A stretch of 64,000 nucleotides of DNA from JADCRZ01 sp037718865 (lineage in GTDB: Bacteria; Bacteroidota; Bacteroidia; Chitinophagales; Chitinophagaceae). Of the stretch, positions 1 through 8,875 are shown one piece after another. Below the pieces are notes generated by a model, which saw only the letters and a list, made by a program, of their open reading frames with translations, did not search any database and was not told the DNA's origin. The position numbers and the translations under genes are program-made. The stretch is from assembly GCA_037718865.1 (NCBI GenBank), contig JBBJMP010000010.1:124001-188000 (forward strand), in the 5' to 3' direction. How positions within the stretch are numbered: the stretch's first letter is position 1; each line of letters begins with the position of its first letter.

Positions 1-586
1 TTTTATACTATTTGGTCCTCCGGGAAGCGGGAAGGGCACACAGTCTGAAAGATTAATATCCAAATACAGTGTAAAACATCTTTCGACTGGTGACCTGTTG
101 CGTAGTGAGATTGCAGGCCAGACAAAATTAGGACTGGAAGCAAAAAGTTTTATGGATAAAGGTGAGCTGGTTCCCGATGAAGTGGTCATCGGTATGATTA
201 GTTCTGCACTGGACGTAAACCGCGATAGCCGGGGCTTCTTATTTGATGGTTTCCCCCGTACCGAAGCACAGGCACGTGCACTGGACGTATTATTACAACT
301 TAAAAATACTTCTATAAGCATGGTACTCGCCCTCGAAGTAAGTGAGGACGAACTGGTTAAACGCCTGCTAAACCGTGGACTTACTTCAGGTCGTACCGAT
401 GATGTTGATGAAAAAGTGATCAGGGCAAGAATCGCCGAATATCATAGGAAAACGTCGGCCGTAGCTCAGTATTATAGCCAGGTCGGCAAGGTGATGCATG
501 TAGGAGGAGAGGGAAGCGAAGATGACATATTTCGCGCACTGTGCCATAAGATCGACCAGAAGAAAGCCGAAGTGGTTGAGCAGTAA
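1..586 (+). CDS. adk: Adenylate kinase (5' end cut by window)
   Basis: Interconverts ATP, AMP and ADP in the cytoplasm. The reading frame is open from base 2, and the visible 194 residues begin at the beta-1 strand, so only a few N-terminal residues are missing. The P-loop GPPGSGKGTQ is at the very start, followed by the AMP-binding STGDLLR and the FDGFPRT segment. The LID is the short, zinc-free form (LLNRGLTSGRTDD). The length fits short-type bacterial adenylate kinases of about 190 residues. The start codon lies upstream of the window. Confidence 0.96.
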   Translation, partial: FILFGPPGSGKGTQSERLISKYSVKHLSTGDLLRSEIAGQTKLGLEAKSFMDKGELVPDEVVIGMISSALDVNRDSRGFLFDGFPRTEAQARALDVLLQLKNTSISMVLALEVSEDELVKRLLNRGLTSGRTDDVDEKVIRARIAEYHRKTSAVAQYYSQVGKVMHVGGEGSEDDIFRALCHKIDQKKAEVVEQ

Positions 587-668
587 GCATAAATATAAAC
601 CCAGGAAACGCTACACAATCGGCATGAGCGCATTATTGTAAAATCTTACTGACACCTTTTAACCAAGT

Positions 669-1136
669 ATGGATACCCAAAAATTGCATTTTCTTAAACA
701 TGAATTTATTAAGCTCTTAAAGCCTCTTTCAGCGGATGCCGGCGGAAATTGGGGCGTGATGAATGGTCAGCAAATGGTAGAACACTTCGTTGATGCTGTA
801 AAAAATGCCAGCGGAAAACTGCTACTTCCGGTAGTTAATTCTGGTGAGCGGCTTGAAAAATTCAGGGAGTTTTTATGGAGCGATTCCCCCTTCAGGGAAA
901 ATACCCGCAATCCTCTGATGAACGAACAACCAGCTCCACTGAGACAGCCGGACATGAGCGCGGCTGTTAAAAAATTAACGATCGAACTAAACTATCTGTT
1001 CGCTGTTTTTGAAAACGATCCTTCATATACGACACAGAATCCCTTTTTCGGTGAACTGGATTACGCTGGTAATGTACAGCTGCTTCACAAGCATGCTATC
1101 CATCATTTGACTCAGTTCGGCCTGATTGGAAACTAA
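669..1136 (+). CDS. DinB-like / DUF1569-type protein
   Basis: A 155-residue protein with no signal peptide. The N-terminal segment MNGQQMVEHFVDA and the C-terminal HKHAIHHLTQF place histidines where DinB-superfamily four-helix bundles hold a metal ion, and the overall pattern recalls DUF1569. These proteins are often thiol-dependent or of unknown function, and no substrate can be inferred. It lies 82 bases after adk and upstream of the phenylacetate genes on the same strand, but the 200-base gap to paaZ contains its own promoter, so co-transcription is not assured. Confidence 0.7.
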   Translation: MDTQKLHFLKHEFIKLLKPLSADAGGNWGVMNGQQMVEHFVDAVKNASGKLLLPVVNSGERLEKFREFLWSDSPFRENTRNPLMNEQPAPLRQPDMSAAVKKLTIELNYLFAVFENDPSYTTQNPFFGELDYAGNVQLLHKHAIHHLTQFGLIGN

Positions 1137-1304
1137 TTTCTCCGCTCCTGATGGCAATAGTATACGGTCCGTGTTTAGTGTTAGATAAAAACTCATAAAT
1201 GAAGTTCACTAATGCCTTTCCTTATATCAAATTCATAAACATGTGGCGTTGAATCTCTGCATTTTCCCAACAACTAAAGCCCCACCCATTTCACTAACAA
1301 TCGT

Positions 1305-1312
1305 TAGTTTTG
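1305..1312 (+). promoter_or_regulatory. Bacteroidota-type -7 box upstream of paaZ
   Basis: TAGTTTTG matches the Bacteroidota -7 consensus TAnnTTTG, 25 bases before the chosen ATG of paaZ. No convincing -33 TTTG is seen at the right spacing, so this is a moderate prediction. Confidence 0.45.
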
Positions 1313-1336
1313 CTTTTAATCGATAAGCGAATTAGC

Positions 1337-3385
1337 ATGCACATATTGGAAAACTATATATCCGGGTCCTGGGTTAAAGGTCATGGGAGCGGGCAGCCCT
1401 TATACAATGCGGTCAATGGTGAGGTGGTGGGATTCGCAACAACGCAAGGGTTGGATTTTGCAGCAATACTGGATTACGGCAGAAAAACGGGCAACCCCGC
1501 CCTGCGCAAAATGACCTTTCACGAAAGAGGCAGAATGCTTCGGGCCCTTGCCCTGCATCTCTTCGACCGGAAAGAAAAATTTTATGCCATCAGTTATCAA
1601 ACCGGGGCTACCAGGGCGGATAGCTGGATTGATATCGAGGGTGGCATCGGGAATTTATTCTCTTATGCTTCACTCCGCAAAAAACTTCCCAATGAATCTT
1701 TTCTACTGGATGGCGAGGGACATCAATTGGGAAAAGAGGGCAGTTTTATGGGGCAGCATATTTTAGTGCCTAAAGAAGGGATAGCCATTCATATCAACGC
1801 ATTTAATTTTCCGGTTTGGGGAATGCTGGAAAAATTGGCAGTAAATATATTAGCTGGTATGCCCGCAGTTGTCAAACCGGCTACGTTAACCTCTTTCATG
1901 GCAGAAGCTGTTGTTAAGGAGATCCATGCCTCCGGTATCTTACCTCCTGGCGCTTTACAATTGATTTGTGGCAGTGCGGGAGACCTGCTGGATCATGTAA
2001 ACTCCCAGGATGTTATTTCCTTTACCGGTTCGGCTACAACCGGGTTAATGCTAAAAAGCCATAAGCGGATTCTCGCTGAAACGGTTCCCTTTACTATGGA
2101 ATCAGATAGTTTGAACTGCATAGTTTTAGGAGATGATGTACATCCTGCAACTCCCGAATGGGAGATCTTTATTAAAGAAATAAGGAAAGAAATGACCGTT
2201 AAAGCAGGGCAGAAATGTACGGCCATCCGGAGGATCTTCGTGCCGCAAAATAAAATGGAAGACGTATGGAAGTCGATAAGCAGATCCTTGCAACAAACCA
2301 TCATAGGCAACCCTGAAAACGCAAAAGTAAGAATGGGCGCATTGGCAGGCCTGGGTCAAAGGGAGGAAGTAAAGAACCAGGTCCAAAAATTACTGGCGTC
2401 TTCCCAGATTGTGTATGGCTCATTGGATAGCGTAGAGGTCATTGATGCAGATAGTGAAAAAGGCGCATTTTTAAGTCCTGTGTTATTAATGAACGAAGAT
2501 CCGTTTAACAGCGAAGAGCCGCACGAAATAGAAGCGTTCGGACCTGTAAGTACCATAATGCCTTACAAAGATCTGGAAGGGGCTATAGATCTCGCCAAAA
2601 AAGGCAAAGGTTCGCTTTGTTGTTCTATCGTTACTGCCTCAATCCAAACTGCAAGAGCCTTTGTGTTAGGCGCCGCCACCCATCACGGCAGGATACTGGT
2701 GCTTAATAGCGATTGTGCTAAAGAAAGTACCGGTCATGGATCACCGCTGCCTTTGTTGGTACACGGCGGGCCGGGGCGCGCAGGCGGCGGCGAGGAAATG
2801 GGCGGTATACGTGGATTGACCCATTACATGCAACGGGTAGCGGTCCAGGGTTCGCCCGATATGATTACCGGAATTACTCATGTATATCAGCCAAAGTCAG
2901 GGCAAAATGAAGATCTGCAACATCCGTTTCGTAAACATTTTGAAGACCTGCAAATAGGCGAAACGCTTGTCACACATAAACGTACGGTTACGGAAACAGA
3001 TATAGTGAATTTTGCCAACATCAGCTGGGATCACTTTTATGCACACGTTGACCATACTTCGCTCGATGGTACCATATTCGAGAAACCCGTTGCACATGGC
3101 TATTTTATTTTAAGCGCAGCGGCCGGTTTATTTGTTGATGGAAAAAAGGGTCCGGTATTGCTGAATTACGGTTTGGAAAATTGCCGCTTTACCAAACCTG
3201 TATATGCAGGTTCAACCATTGGTGTCAGATTAACTGTACAGGAAAAAATTGAGCAGGAATTGAAAGAAGAAAACGATATTCCAAAAGGAATAGTAAAATG
3301 GTACGTGGATGTGTTTGATGAAACCGGAGACAGCGTAGCCATAGCAACAATATTGACGATGGTTAGAAAAAGAGAAAATCTTTAA
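1337..3385 (+). CDS. paaZ: Bifunctional PaaZ: oxepin-CoA hydrolase / semialdehyde dehydrogenase
   Basis: A ring-opening enzyme of aerobic phenylacetyl-CoA catabolism: the hydratase domain opens oxepin-CoA and the aldehyde dehydrogenase oxidises the semialdehyde. Residues 1 to about 520 form the aldehyde dehydrogenase, with the HINAFNFPVWGMLEKLA segment, the glycine motif FTGSATTG and the nucleophile in GQKCTAIRR. The C-terminal 150 residues form a MaoC-like hot-dog domain (FEDLQIGE, NISWDHFYAHVD, VAHGYFILSAAAGLF). The frame opens with a TTG at 1310, but the ATG at 1337 gives the family N-terminus (MHILENYISGSW) and sits properly downstream of the -7 box. At about 682 residues it is full length. 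Confidence 0.93.
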   Translation: MHILENYISGSWVKGHGSGQPLYNAVNGEVVGFATTQGLDFAAILDYGRKTGNPALRKMTFHERGRMLRALALHLFDRKEKFYAISYQTGATRADSWIDIEGGIGNLFSYASLRKKLPNESFLLDGEGHQLGKEGSFMGQHILVPKEGIAIHINAFNFPVWGMLEKLAVNILAGMPAVVKPATLTSFMAEAVVKEIHASGILPPGALQLICGSAGDLLDHVNSQDVISFTGSATTGLMLKSHKRILAETVPFTMESDSLNCIVLGDDVHPATPEWEIFIKEIRKEMTVKAGQKCTAIRRIFVPQNKMEDVWKSISRSLQQTIIGNPENAKVRMGALAGLGQREEVKNQVQKLLASSQIVYGSLDSVEVIDADSEKGAFLSPVLLMNEDPFNSEEPHEIEAFGPVSTIMPYKDLEGAIDLAKKGKGSLCCSIVTASIQTARAFVLGAATHHGRILVLNSDCAKESTGHGSPLPLLVHGGPGRAGGGEEMGGIRGLTHYMQRVAVQGSPDMITGITHVYQPKSGQNEDLQHPFRKHFEDLQIGETLVTHKRTVTETDIVNFANISWDHFYAHVDHTSLDGTIFEKPVAHGYFILSAAAGLFVDGKKGPVLLNYGLENCRFTKPVYAGSTIGVRLTVQEKIEQELKEENDIPKGIVKWYVDVFDETGDSVAIATILTMVRKRENL

Positions 3386-3416
3386 TTATCCTTACCATAA
3401 GATTAGGAGTCTTCAA

Positions 3417-3424
3417 TAACTTTG
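3417..3424 (+). promoter_or_regulatory. Bacteroidota-type -7 box upstream of the enoyl-CoA hydratase gene
   Basis: TAACTTTG matches TAnnTTTG and lies 40 bases before the ATG at 3464, between the paaZ stop and the next gene. The hydratase gene may therefore have its own transcript despite lying only 78 bases after paaZ. Confidence 0.45.
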
Positions 3425-3463
3425 TGCAGACCTGCTTTTCTCCTGACTCTTAATTCCAGCACA

Positions 3464-4246
3464 ATGAACCAAGAAGTAAGCAATGGCTATGTTAAAGTTG
3501 AAACACACAAAGGCGTTACCACAATAATATTTTTTCATCCGCAGAAAAACGCATTGCCGGCCAAGGTCATGGACGATCTTTCGCAGGCCCTTCATGCCGC
3601 AGGCACCGATGACGCAACCAGGGTACTCGTTCTCCGTTCGGACGGAGATGAGACCTTTTGCGCAGGGGCTAATTTTGACGAACTTATGGCCATCCAGACT
3701 CCACTACAGGGCCAACATTTCTTCAGTGGTTTTGCCAGTGTTATAAACGCCATGCGCAAATGCCCGAAAATAATTATTGGCCGTATACAGGGAAATTGTG
3801 TGGGAGGTGGCGTTGGGCTGGCGGCTTCGGCGGATTATTGTATAGCCTGGGAAGATGTAAATATCAAATTGAGCGAACTGGCGTTGGGACTTGGCCCTTT
3901 CGTTGTTGGCCCTGCGATAGAAAGAAAAATTGGCGCCTCTGCCTTCAGCCAGCTGGCTATTGACGCTACAATGTGGCGAAATTCGGAATGGGCAAAACGC
4001 AAAGGCCTTTTTGCAGAAGTCCACCCCAGTATAGAAAATATGGATGAATCCGTTTCGCGCCTTGCCAACACACTGGCTCACCAAAACCCGGAGGCCATGG
4101 CAGAAATGAAAAAAGTCTTTTGGAAGGGAACCGATCATTGGGATGAACTGCTTAAAGAAAGGGCTGCCATAAGCGGGAGACTCGTTCTTAGCGAGTTCAC
4201 TAAAAATGCAATTTATAAATTTAAGACGAGGGGCCTGAAAGGGTAA
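3464..4246 (+). CDS. Enoyl-CoA hydratase/isomerase family protein, PaaF/PaaG-like
   Basis: A crotonase-fold enzyme of 260 residues. The oxyanion-hole segments CAGANFDEL and GNCVGGGVGLAASADYCIA are present, followed by the ELALGLGPFVVGP active-site stretch. Its position after paaZ suggests a role in phenylacetate or related acyl-CoA breakdown (PaaG isomerase or PaaF hydratase), but crotonases cannot be assigned to a substrate from sequence motifs alone. An upstream in-frame TTG exists at 3422. The ATG at 3464 (MNQEVSNGYVKVE) is preferred because the TTG overlaps the promoter box. Confidence 0.85.
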   Translation: MNQEVSNGYVKVETHKGVTTIIFFHPQKNALPAKVMDDLSQALHAAGTDDATRVLVLRSDGDETFCAGANFDELMAIQTPLQGQHFFSGFASVINAMRKCPKIIIGRIQGNCVGGGVGLAASADYCIAWEDVNIKLSELALGLGPFVVGPAIERKIGASAFSQLAIDATMWRNSEWAKRKGLFAEVHPSIENMDESVSRLANTLAHQNPEAMAEMKKVFWKGTDHWDELLKERAAISGRLVLSEFTKNAIYKFKTRGLKG

Positions 4247-4263
4247 AGAAAGACATTGTTTGT

Positions 4264-4905
4264 ATGATGTATACACGGTTTCATGAGGGCAACTTTAGGT
4301 TATGCTGCAGGCGTCTTGCCAAACAGGATAATGATCTGAAGAACATCATAACCGAATTTGGCTATCCCCAGTTCTGGACCCGTAAGCCAGGTTTTGCGAC
4401 ACTTATTCACATTATCCTGGAACAACAGGTTTCGCTGGCCTCAGCCAGTGCAGCCTTAAAGAAATTAGAAGCCCGGTTAGGCACCATTACACCAGCAAAG
4501 CTGATAGCATTAAACGACAGCGAGATGAAGGCCTGTTACTTCAGCCGCCAGAAAACCCGGTACGCTCGGAACCTGGCCGATGCAGTCCTTTCACGGCGTC
4601 TTAAATTGCCGTTATTTGAAACGGCATCCGATCAAATCATCAAAGAGGAGCTTACCAAAATTTCGGGCATTGGCAGCTGGACAGCCGACGTTTACCTAAT
4701 GATGGCTCTTCACCGGACAGACTGTTTCCCCATGGGCGATATCGCCCTTCTAAAAAGCCTGAAATCAGTTAAAAGAACACCTGAATACATTACCCGGGAA
4801 AGCCTGGGTTTGATTACCGATGGCTGGAGGCCGTTTCGCACCATCGCAGCCTTCCTGTTGTGGCATGCCTATATTTGCAAAAGGCAAGGCTTTAAGGAAA
4901 TATAA
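4264..4905 (+). CDS. DNA-3-methyladenine glycosylase II family (HhH-GPD)
   Basis: A 213-residue base-excision repair glycosylase for alkylated purines. The helix-hairpin-helix motif is LTKISGIGSWTADVYLMMAL and the catalytic aspartate follows in FPMGDIALL, the AlkA/Mag pattern. The segment HIILEQQVSLASASAALKK matches the start of the HhH-GPD fold. It begins 17 bases after the hydratase gene and ends 11 bases before the convergent carbonic anhydrase gene. It lacks the AlkA N-terminal TBP-like domain, as in yeast Mag1-type enzymes. Confidence 0.9.
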   Translation: MMYTRFHEGNFRLCCRRLAKQDNDLKNIITEFGYPQFWTRKPGFATLIHIILEQQVSLASASAALKKLEARLGTITPAKLIALNDSEMKACYFSRQKTRYARNLADAVLSRRLKLPLFETASDQIIKEELTKISGIGSWTADVYLMMALHRTDCFPMGDIALLKSLKSVKRTPEYITRESLGLITDGWRPFRTIAAFLLWHAYICKRQGFKEI

Positions 4906-4916
4906 AATAGCTACGG

Positions 4917-5549
4917 CTACAGGTTATCATACTCATACAAGTCGTCAATGTGTGTTCCAGGGGCAATGTCAAATACAGGACGTAGTAACCCGTCATGCAG
5001 GTCATACACCCAGCCATGAAGATGTGGGCGCTGATCATACTTCCAGGCCGACTGTATGATAGAAGTTTTGGAAAGATTAAAGACCTGCTCTTTGACATTT
5101 AGTTCCGTCAACCGGTTTACTCTTGCCTGTTCATCTGGCAATGAATCAATTTCATCCCGGTGAAACCTGTACACATCTTTGATTTGTTTTAACCAGTGAT
5201 TAATAATCCCATAATGGTGCTGATTCATGGCAGCCTTAACCCCCCCGCATCCATAATGCCCGCACACGATCACGTGGTCCACTTTCAGCACCTCTACCGC
5301 ATATTGCAGTACGCTTAACATATTGATGTCGGTATTGACCACCAGGTTGGCTATATTACGATGAACAAAAATTTCGCCGGGCTGTGTACCGGTAATCTGG
5401 TTGGCCGGCACCCTGCTGTCGCTGCATCCGATCCATAAAAATTCAGGAGTCTGTAACGCTGATAGCCGGTTAAAATATTCCGGGTCGGTGTCGATCATTT
5501 CAATGGCCCAGGCCTTGTTCTCCAGAAGTAATTTTTCGAATGGTTTCAT
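4917..5549 (-). CDS. Beta-class carbonic anhydrase
   Basis: Hydrates CO2 to bicarbonate with a zinc centre. The ligand motifs are clear: CSDSRVPA (Cys and Asp/Arg dyad) and later HVIVCGHYGCGGVKAAM (His and Cys). 210 residues is normal for the Can/CynT group. It is the last gene of a minus-strand block of dabA, dabB and two SulP permeases, 86 bases from the nearest permease, which suggests the block handles dissolved inorganic carbon. No signal peptide is visible, so it is cytoplasmic. Confidence 0.95.
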   Translation of the reverse strand: MKPFEKLLLENKAWAIEMIDTDPEYFNRLSALQTPEFLWIGCSDSRVPANQITGTQPGEIFVHRNIANLVVNTDINMLSVLQYAVEVLKVDHVIVCGHYGCGGVKAAMNQHHYGIINHWLKQIKDVYRFHRDEIDSLPDEQARVNRLTELNVKEQVFNLSKTSIIQSAWKYDQRPHLHGWVYDLHDGLLRPVFDIAPGTHIDDLYEYDNL

Positions 5550-5635
5550 GATGTAAGTTTTGTTATCTTTATTAAAAAAGTTTGCGATAATTTGTCTGGC
5601 ACAGGCCGGAATAATTTATCACAGTACTATTTCGT

Positions 5636-7186
5636 CTATGGCTGATGCAAAAGCTGATGCATCGGTTTACTTTCACTCCTTTTTATTTCAACTTTTATTT
5701 CCTTCAATTGGGCATGCTTCAAAAAATCATTGATTACTTCTATAATATCCTTATCAATGAAATCTGCCCGCGTAGCATCAATCAACACATACGAACGAGC
5801 CGGCACTTCTTCGAGCTTCCTTTTAAGGATCGGTTTGTTTAAAAATGAAACATCTTTCCGAAGCCGGAACAAATATTTATGATCCATGTTGACGACAAAG
5901 ACCGAAGTCTTAAAATTACTCCGGAACACAAAAAATAATCCTGATGCGATTCCTATAAAAATGCCTATCAAGAGGTCAGTGAAAAGAATTGCTATGATGG
6001 TGATTACAAAAGGTATAAACTGGTCAAAGCCTTTTTTGTAAAATGACAAGAATATGGAAGGTTTGGCTAACTTAAATCCGGTATAAATTAAAACGCCGGC
6101 GATAGCCGAGAGCGGTACCAGATTTAAAAAACCTGGTATAAATGATGCACTTAAATACAAAAGCGCACCATGGATGACTGCAGACATTTTAGATTTTGCT
6201 CCTGCGCTTATGTTGGCTGAAGTACGTACTATCACCGACGTGACGGGCATCCCACCGAGAAATCCGGATACTATGTTTCCTACGCCTTGTGCTTTCAATT
6301 CCCGGTTAGTTGGCGTAACCCTTCTATACGGATCCAATTCATCCGCCGCTTCAATGTTAAACAAGGTTTCAAGGCTCGCTACCAATGCAATCGTTATTGC
6401 CGTCGTCCAAACGGCTGGATTATTCAGGTAGCCGAGATCGGGGTGTGTGAAAAAAGTGGTAAACTCGGCAAAAGTTTTGGCTACAGGAATGTTCACCAGG
6501 TGATTCCCTACCAGTGCCCAGGGATGTTGCTGTTTCAGGAAATAGCCGTTAATGGCGACGCCAACCAGCACCACAACCAGTGGAGCAGGAATGAATTTTA
6601 AAAATGTTACTTTTTTTAATAACACAACCTCCCAGACAATTTGAATGAACAGGGAAATGGTTCCAATAATAATGGCCAACGGCGCGCTGCGACTGATAGC
6701 CTGCAGTATACCGCTGAATGTGTTCTCATTATTACTTTGGCTAAATGATTCATCGCCAACATAGTTTGCCTCGTAACCCAGAATGTGCGGAAATTGTTTT
6801 AAGATCAGGATCAACCCGATAGCGGCTAACATTCCTGTAATAACACTGTATGGAACATAATCGGCAACTATTCCGGCTTTTAAATATCCCAATATTATCT
6901 GAAATACTCCTGCCAGAACCACTGCCAGCAGGAAGGCCTCATAAGCCGGAAGCCTAAGAATAGCTGCAGCCACAATCACAGTAAGCCCTGCGGCCGGGCC
7001 GCTTATACTTAACTGTGAGCCGCTTAAAGCACCAATGACCATTCCCCCTACAAAACCACCGATGATTCCGGCGAATAAGGGAGCACCGGAACCCACGGCA
7101 ATACCTAAACATAAGGGTAGAGCTATCAGGAATACTACAACCGAGGCGGAAAAATCAGATCCAAAAGTTTGAATATATTTTTTCAT
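5636..7186 (-). CDS. SulP family permease, probable bicarbonate or anion transporter
   Basis: A 516-residue inner-membrane transporter with about ten to twelve hydrophobic segments, the SulP signature region (LPLCLGIAVGSGAPLFAGI, GSQLSISGPAAGLTV) and a C-terminal STAS domain (YVLIDATRADFIDKD). SulP proteins move sulfate, bicarbonate or other anions. The neighbouring carbonic anhydrase and Dab genes favour bicarbonate, by analogy with BicA, but this is inference. It is a paralogue of the next upstream gene. Confidence 0.88.
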   Translation of the reverse strand: MKKYIQTFGSDFSASVVVFLIALPLCLGIAVGSGAPLFAGIIGGFVGGMVIGALSGSQLSISGPAAGLTVIVAAAILRLPAYEAFLLAVVLAGVFQIILGYLKAGIVADYVPYSVITGMLAAIGLILILKQFPHILGYEANYVGDESFSQSNNENTFSGILQAISRSAPLAIIIGTISLFIQIVWEVVLLKKVTFLKFIPAPLVVVLVGVAINGYFLKQQHPWALVGNHLVNIPVAKTFAEFTTFFTHPDLGYLNNPAVWTTAITIALVASLETLFNIEAADELDPYRRVTPTNRELKAQGVGNIVSGFLGGMPVTSVIVRTSANISAGAKSKMSAVIHGALLYLSASFIPGFLNLVPLSAIAGVLIYTGFKLAKPSIFLSFYKKGFDQFIPFVITIIAILFTDLLIGIFIGIASGLFFVFRSNFKTSVFVVNMDHKYLFRLRKDVSFLNKPILKRKLEEVPARSYVLIDATRADFIDKDIIEVINDFLKHAQLKEIKVEIKRSESKPMHQLLHQP

Positions 7187-7258
7187 TTCGTTGTTCCTTA
7201 AGTCTTGTCAGCATCGGAAAACAAATCTTGTCAAGCATTACAGGTTATAAATGCCAGC

Positions 7259-8815
7259 CTAATTTGGTTCCATAAAATCTATCGTCTCCACCGCTATTTT
7301 CCTTGTTTTAGCATGGGTTTTATATTCTTCGATTAATTCAACGACATCATAAGCAATAGATTTCGAATTGCTGCAGTCAATAATCACTTTTGAATTTTCC
7401 GGAATAGCATCTAAAGCCTCAATCACACTCGCTTTATTAAAAAAAGACACTTCCTCGGCTAACACCAGGTGATGTACTTCATGGCCCTCTTCGGTTGTTA
7501 CTACGTCTTTCATATAGTGCGAGTTGCGGTAACTGTGGCGTAAAGTATAAAAGATACCAAAAAGAATCCCTACTGTAATTCCTTTTAATAAATCGGTTGC
7601 CAGTATAGCAACAACTGTAGCGGTAAATGGAACAAATTGTTCCCAGCCTAGTTTATACATTTGTATAAAAAGAGATGGTTTAGCCAATTTATAACCTACC
7701 ATTAATAAAACAGCCGCTAAACTCGCCAGCGGTATCATATTTAACAACCTCGCAATGGAAATGGCACTTACCAATAAAAATATGCCATGAAGTATGGTAG
7801 ACAATTTTGTTTTCGCTCCAAAAGTAATATTGGCCGAACTGCGAACAATGACCTGTGTAATGGGCAAACCACCGATTAAGCCAGAAATAATATTACCTAG
7901 TCCCTGGGCCTTCAATTCTCTGTTGGTGGGTGTCATGTTTTTCATCGGATCGAGTTTATCAGTTGCTTCTACACTCAACAGGGTTTCCAGGCTACCTACA
8001 ATGGCAATAACAAAGGCCACCTGATATACTGCAGGGTTGGTAAAAGCCGAAAATTCAGGAAGAGTAAATTGACCGAAAAACTCAGGAATACTGTTTGGTA
8101 CCGGAAGTCTTACCAGCTGATCCTCGTTTAGCGTAAAATTTAATATGCCATTCTGATAAAAATAATTGAAAAGGATTCCCAATAACACTACGACTATAGG
8201 ACCCTGAAGTATCTGAAAGATCTTGTGCTTCTTTGACAGTACCTTGTCCCAGAATATAAGGATCATCAATGATATAACCGAAATCAGGACAGCGCCCGGT
8301 GTAACAAATTCGATGGCTTTAAAGATGGAGGAAAACGTATTATCACCATCCGCCTGAATGAAAGCGTCATCCCCTTCCACATCTTTGTCCCATCCTAAAG
8401 CGTGAGGTATTTGTTTTAGAATGATCAGAAGACCAATGCCCGTAAGCATGCCTTTGATTACGGAAGAAGGAAAAAAGTAGCCGATAAAACCAGCTTTAGC
8501 ATAACCCAGGATGACCTGGATAACACCGGCCAAGACAACAGCCAGCAAGAATGTTTTATAATCCCCTCCAAACGTAATCGTAATAGCAGTTAAAACGATA
8601 ACCGCCAGCCCCGCGGCCGGTCCGCTGACTCCCAGCCTGGAACCGCTTGCCGCTCCTACTACTATTCCCCCAATAATGCCAGCTATAATGCCCGAAAACA
8701 ATGGTGCACCTGATGCCAACGCAATACCGAGGCACAGCGGCAACGCCACAAAAAATACAACTATGCTGGCTGGCAGATCGCTTTTGATTTCCTTGAACAT
8801 GTTACCTGTTTTCAT
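7259..8815 (-). CDS. SulP family permease, second copy, probable bicarbonate or anion transporter
   Basis: 518 residues, related along its whole length to the adjacent SulP protein (shared LPLCLGIA.ASGAPLF, SGPAAGL and TPTNRELKAQG segments) but clearly diverged, so the duplication is old. A C-terminal STAS domain is present (SKVIIDCSNSKSIAYDVVE). A second Met at residue 6 is an alternative start. It lies 60 bases downstream of dabB on the same strand. Substrate assignment rests on context, as for its neighbour. Confidence 0.88.
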   Translation of the reverse strand: MKTGNMFKEIKSDLPASIVVFFVALPLCLGIALASGAPLFSGIIAGIIGGIVVGAASGSRLGVSGPAAGLAVIVLTAITITFGGDYKTFLLAVVLAGVIQVILGYAKAGFIGYFFPSSVIKGMLTGIGLLIILKQIPHALGWDKDVEGDDAFIQADGDNTFSSIFKAIEFVTPGAVLISVISLMILIFWDKVLSKKHKIFQILQGPIVVVLLGILFNYFYQNGILNFTLNEDQLVRLPVPNSIPEFFGQFTLPEFSAFTNPAVYQVAFVIAIVGSLETLLSVEATDKLDPMKNMTPTNRELKAQGLGNIISGLIGGLPITQVIVRSSANITFGAKTKLSTILHGIFLLVSAISIARLLNMIPLASLAAVLLMVGYKLAKPSLFIQMYKLGWEQFVPFTATVVAILATDLLKGITVGILFGIFYTLRHSYRNSHYMKDVVTTEEGHEVHHLVLAEEVSFFNKASVIEALDAIPENSKVIIDCSNSKSIAYDVVELIEEYKTHAKTRKIAVETIDFMEPN

Positions 8816-8875
8816 AAATAATTCCTTATTTAAATATTTAATTAACTCTTTGCCAGGTCAATGGATTGCCCGGAT

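Noticed and set aside
1310..1336. Upstream TTG start for paaZ
   Set aside because: It would overlap the -7 promoter box and adds nine residues not expected in the family.
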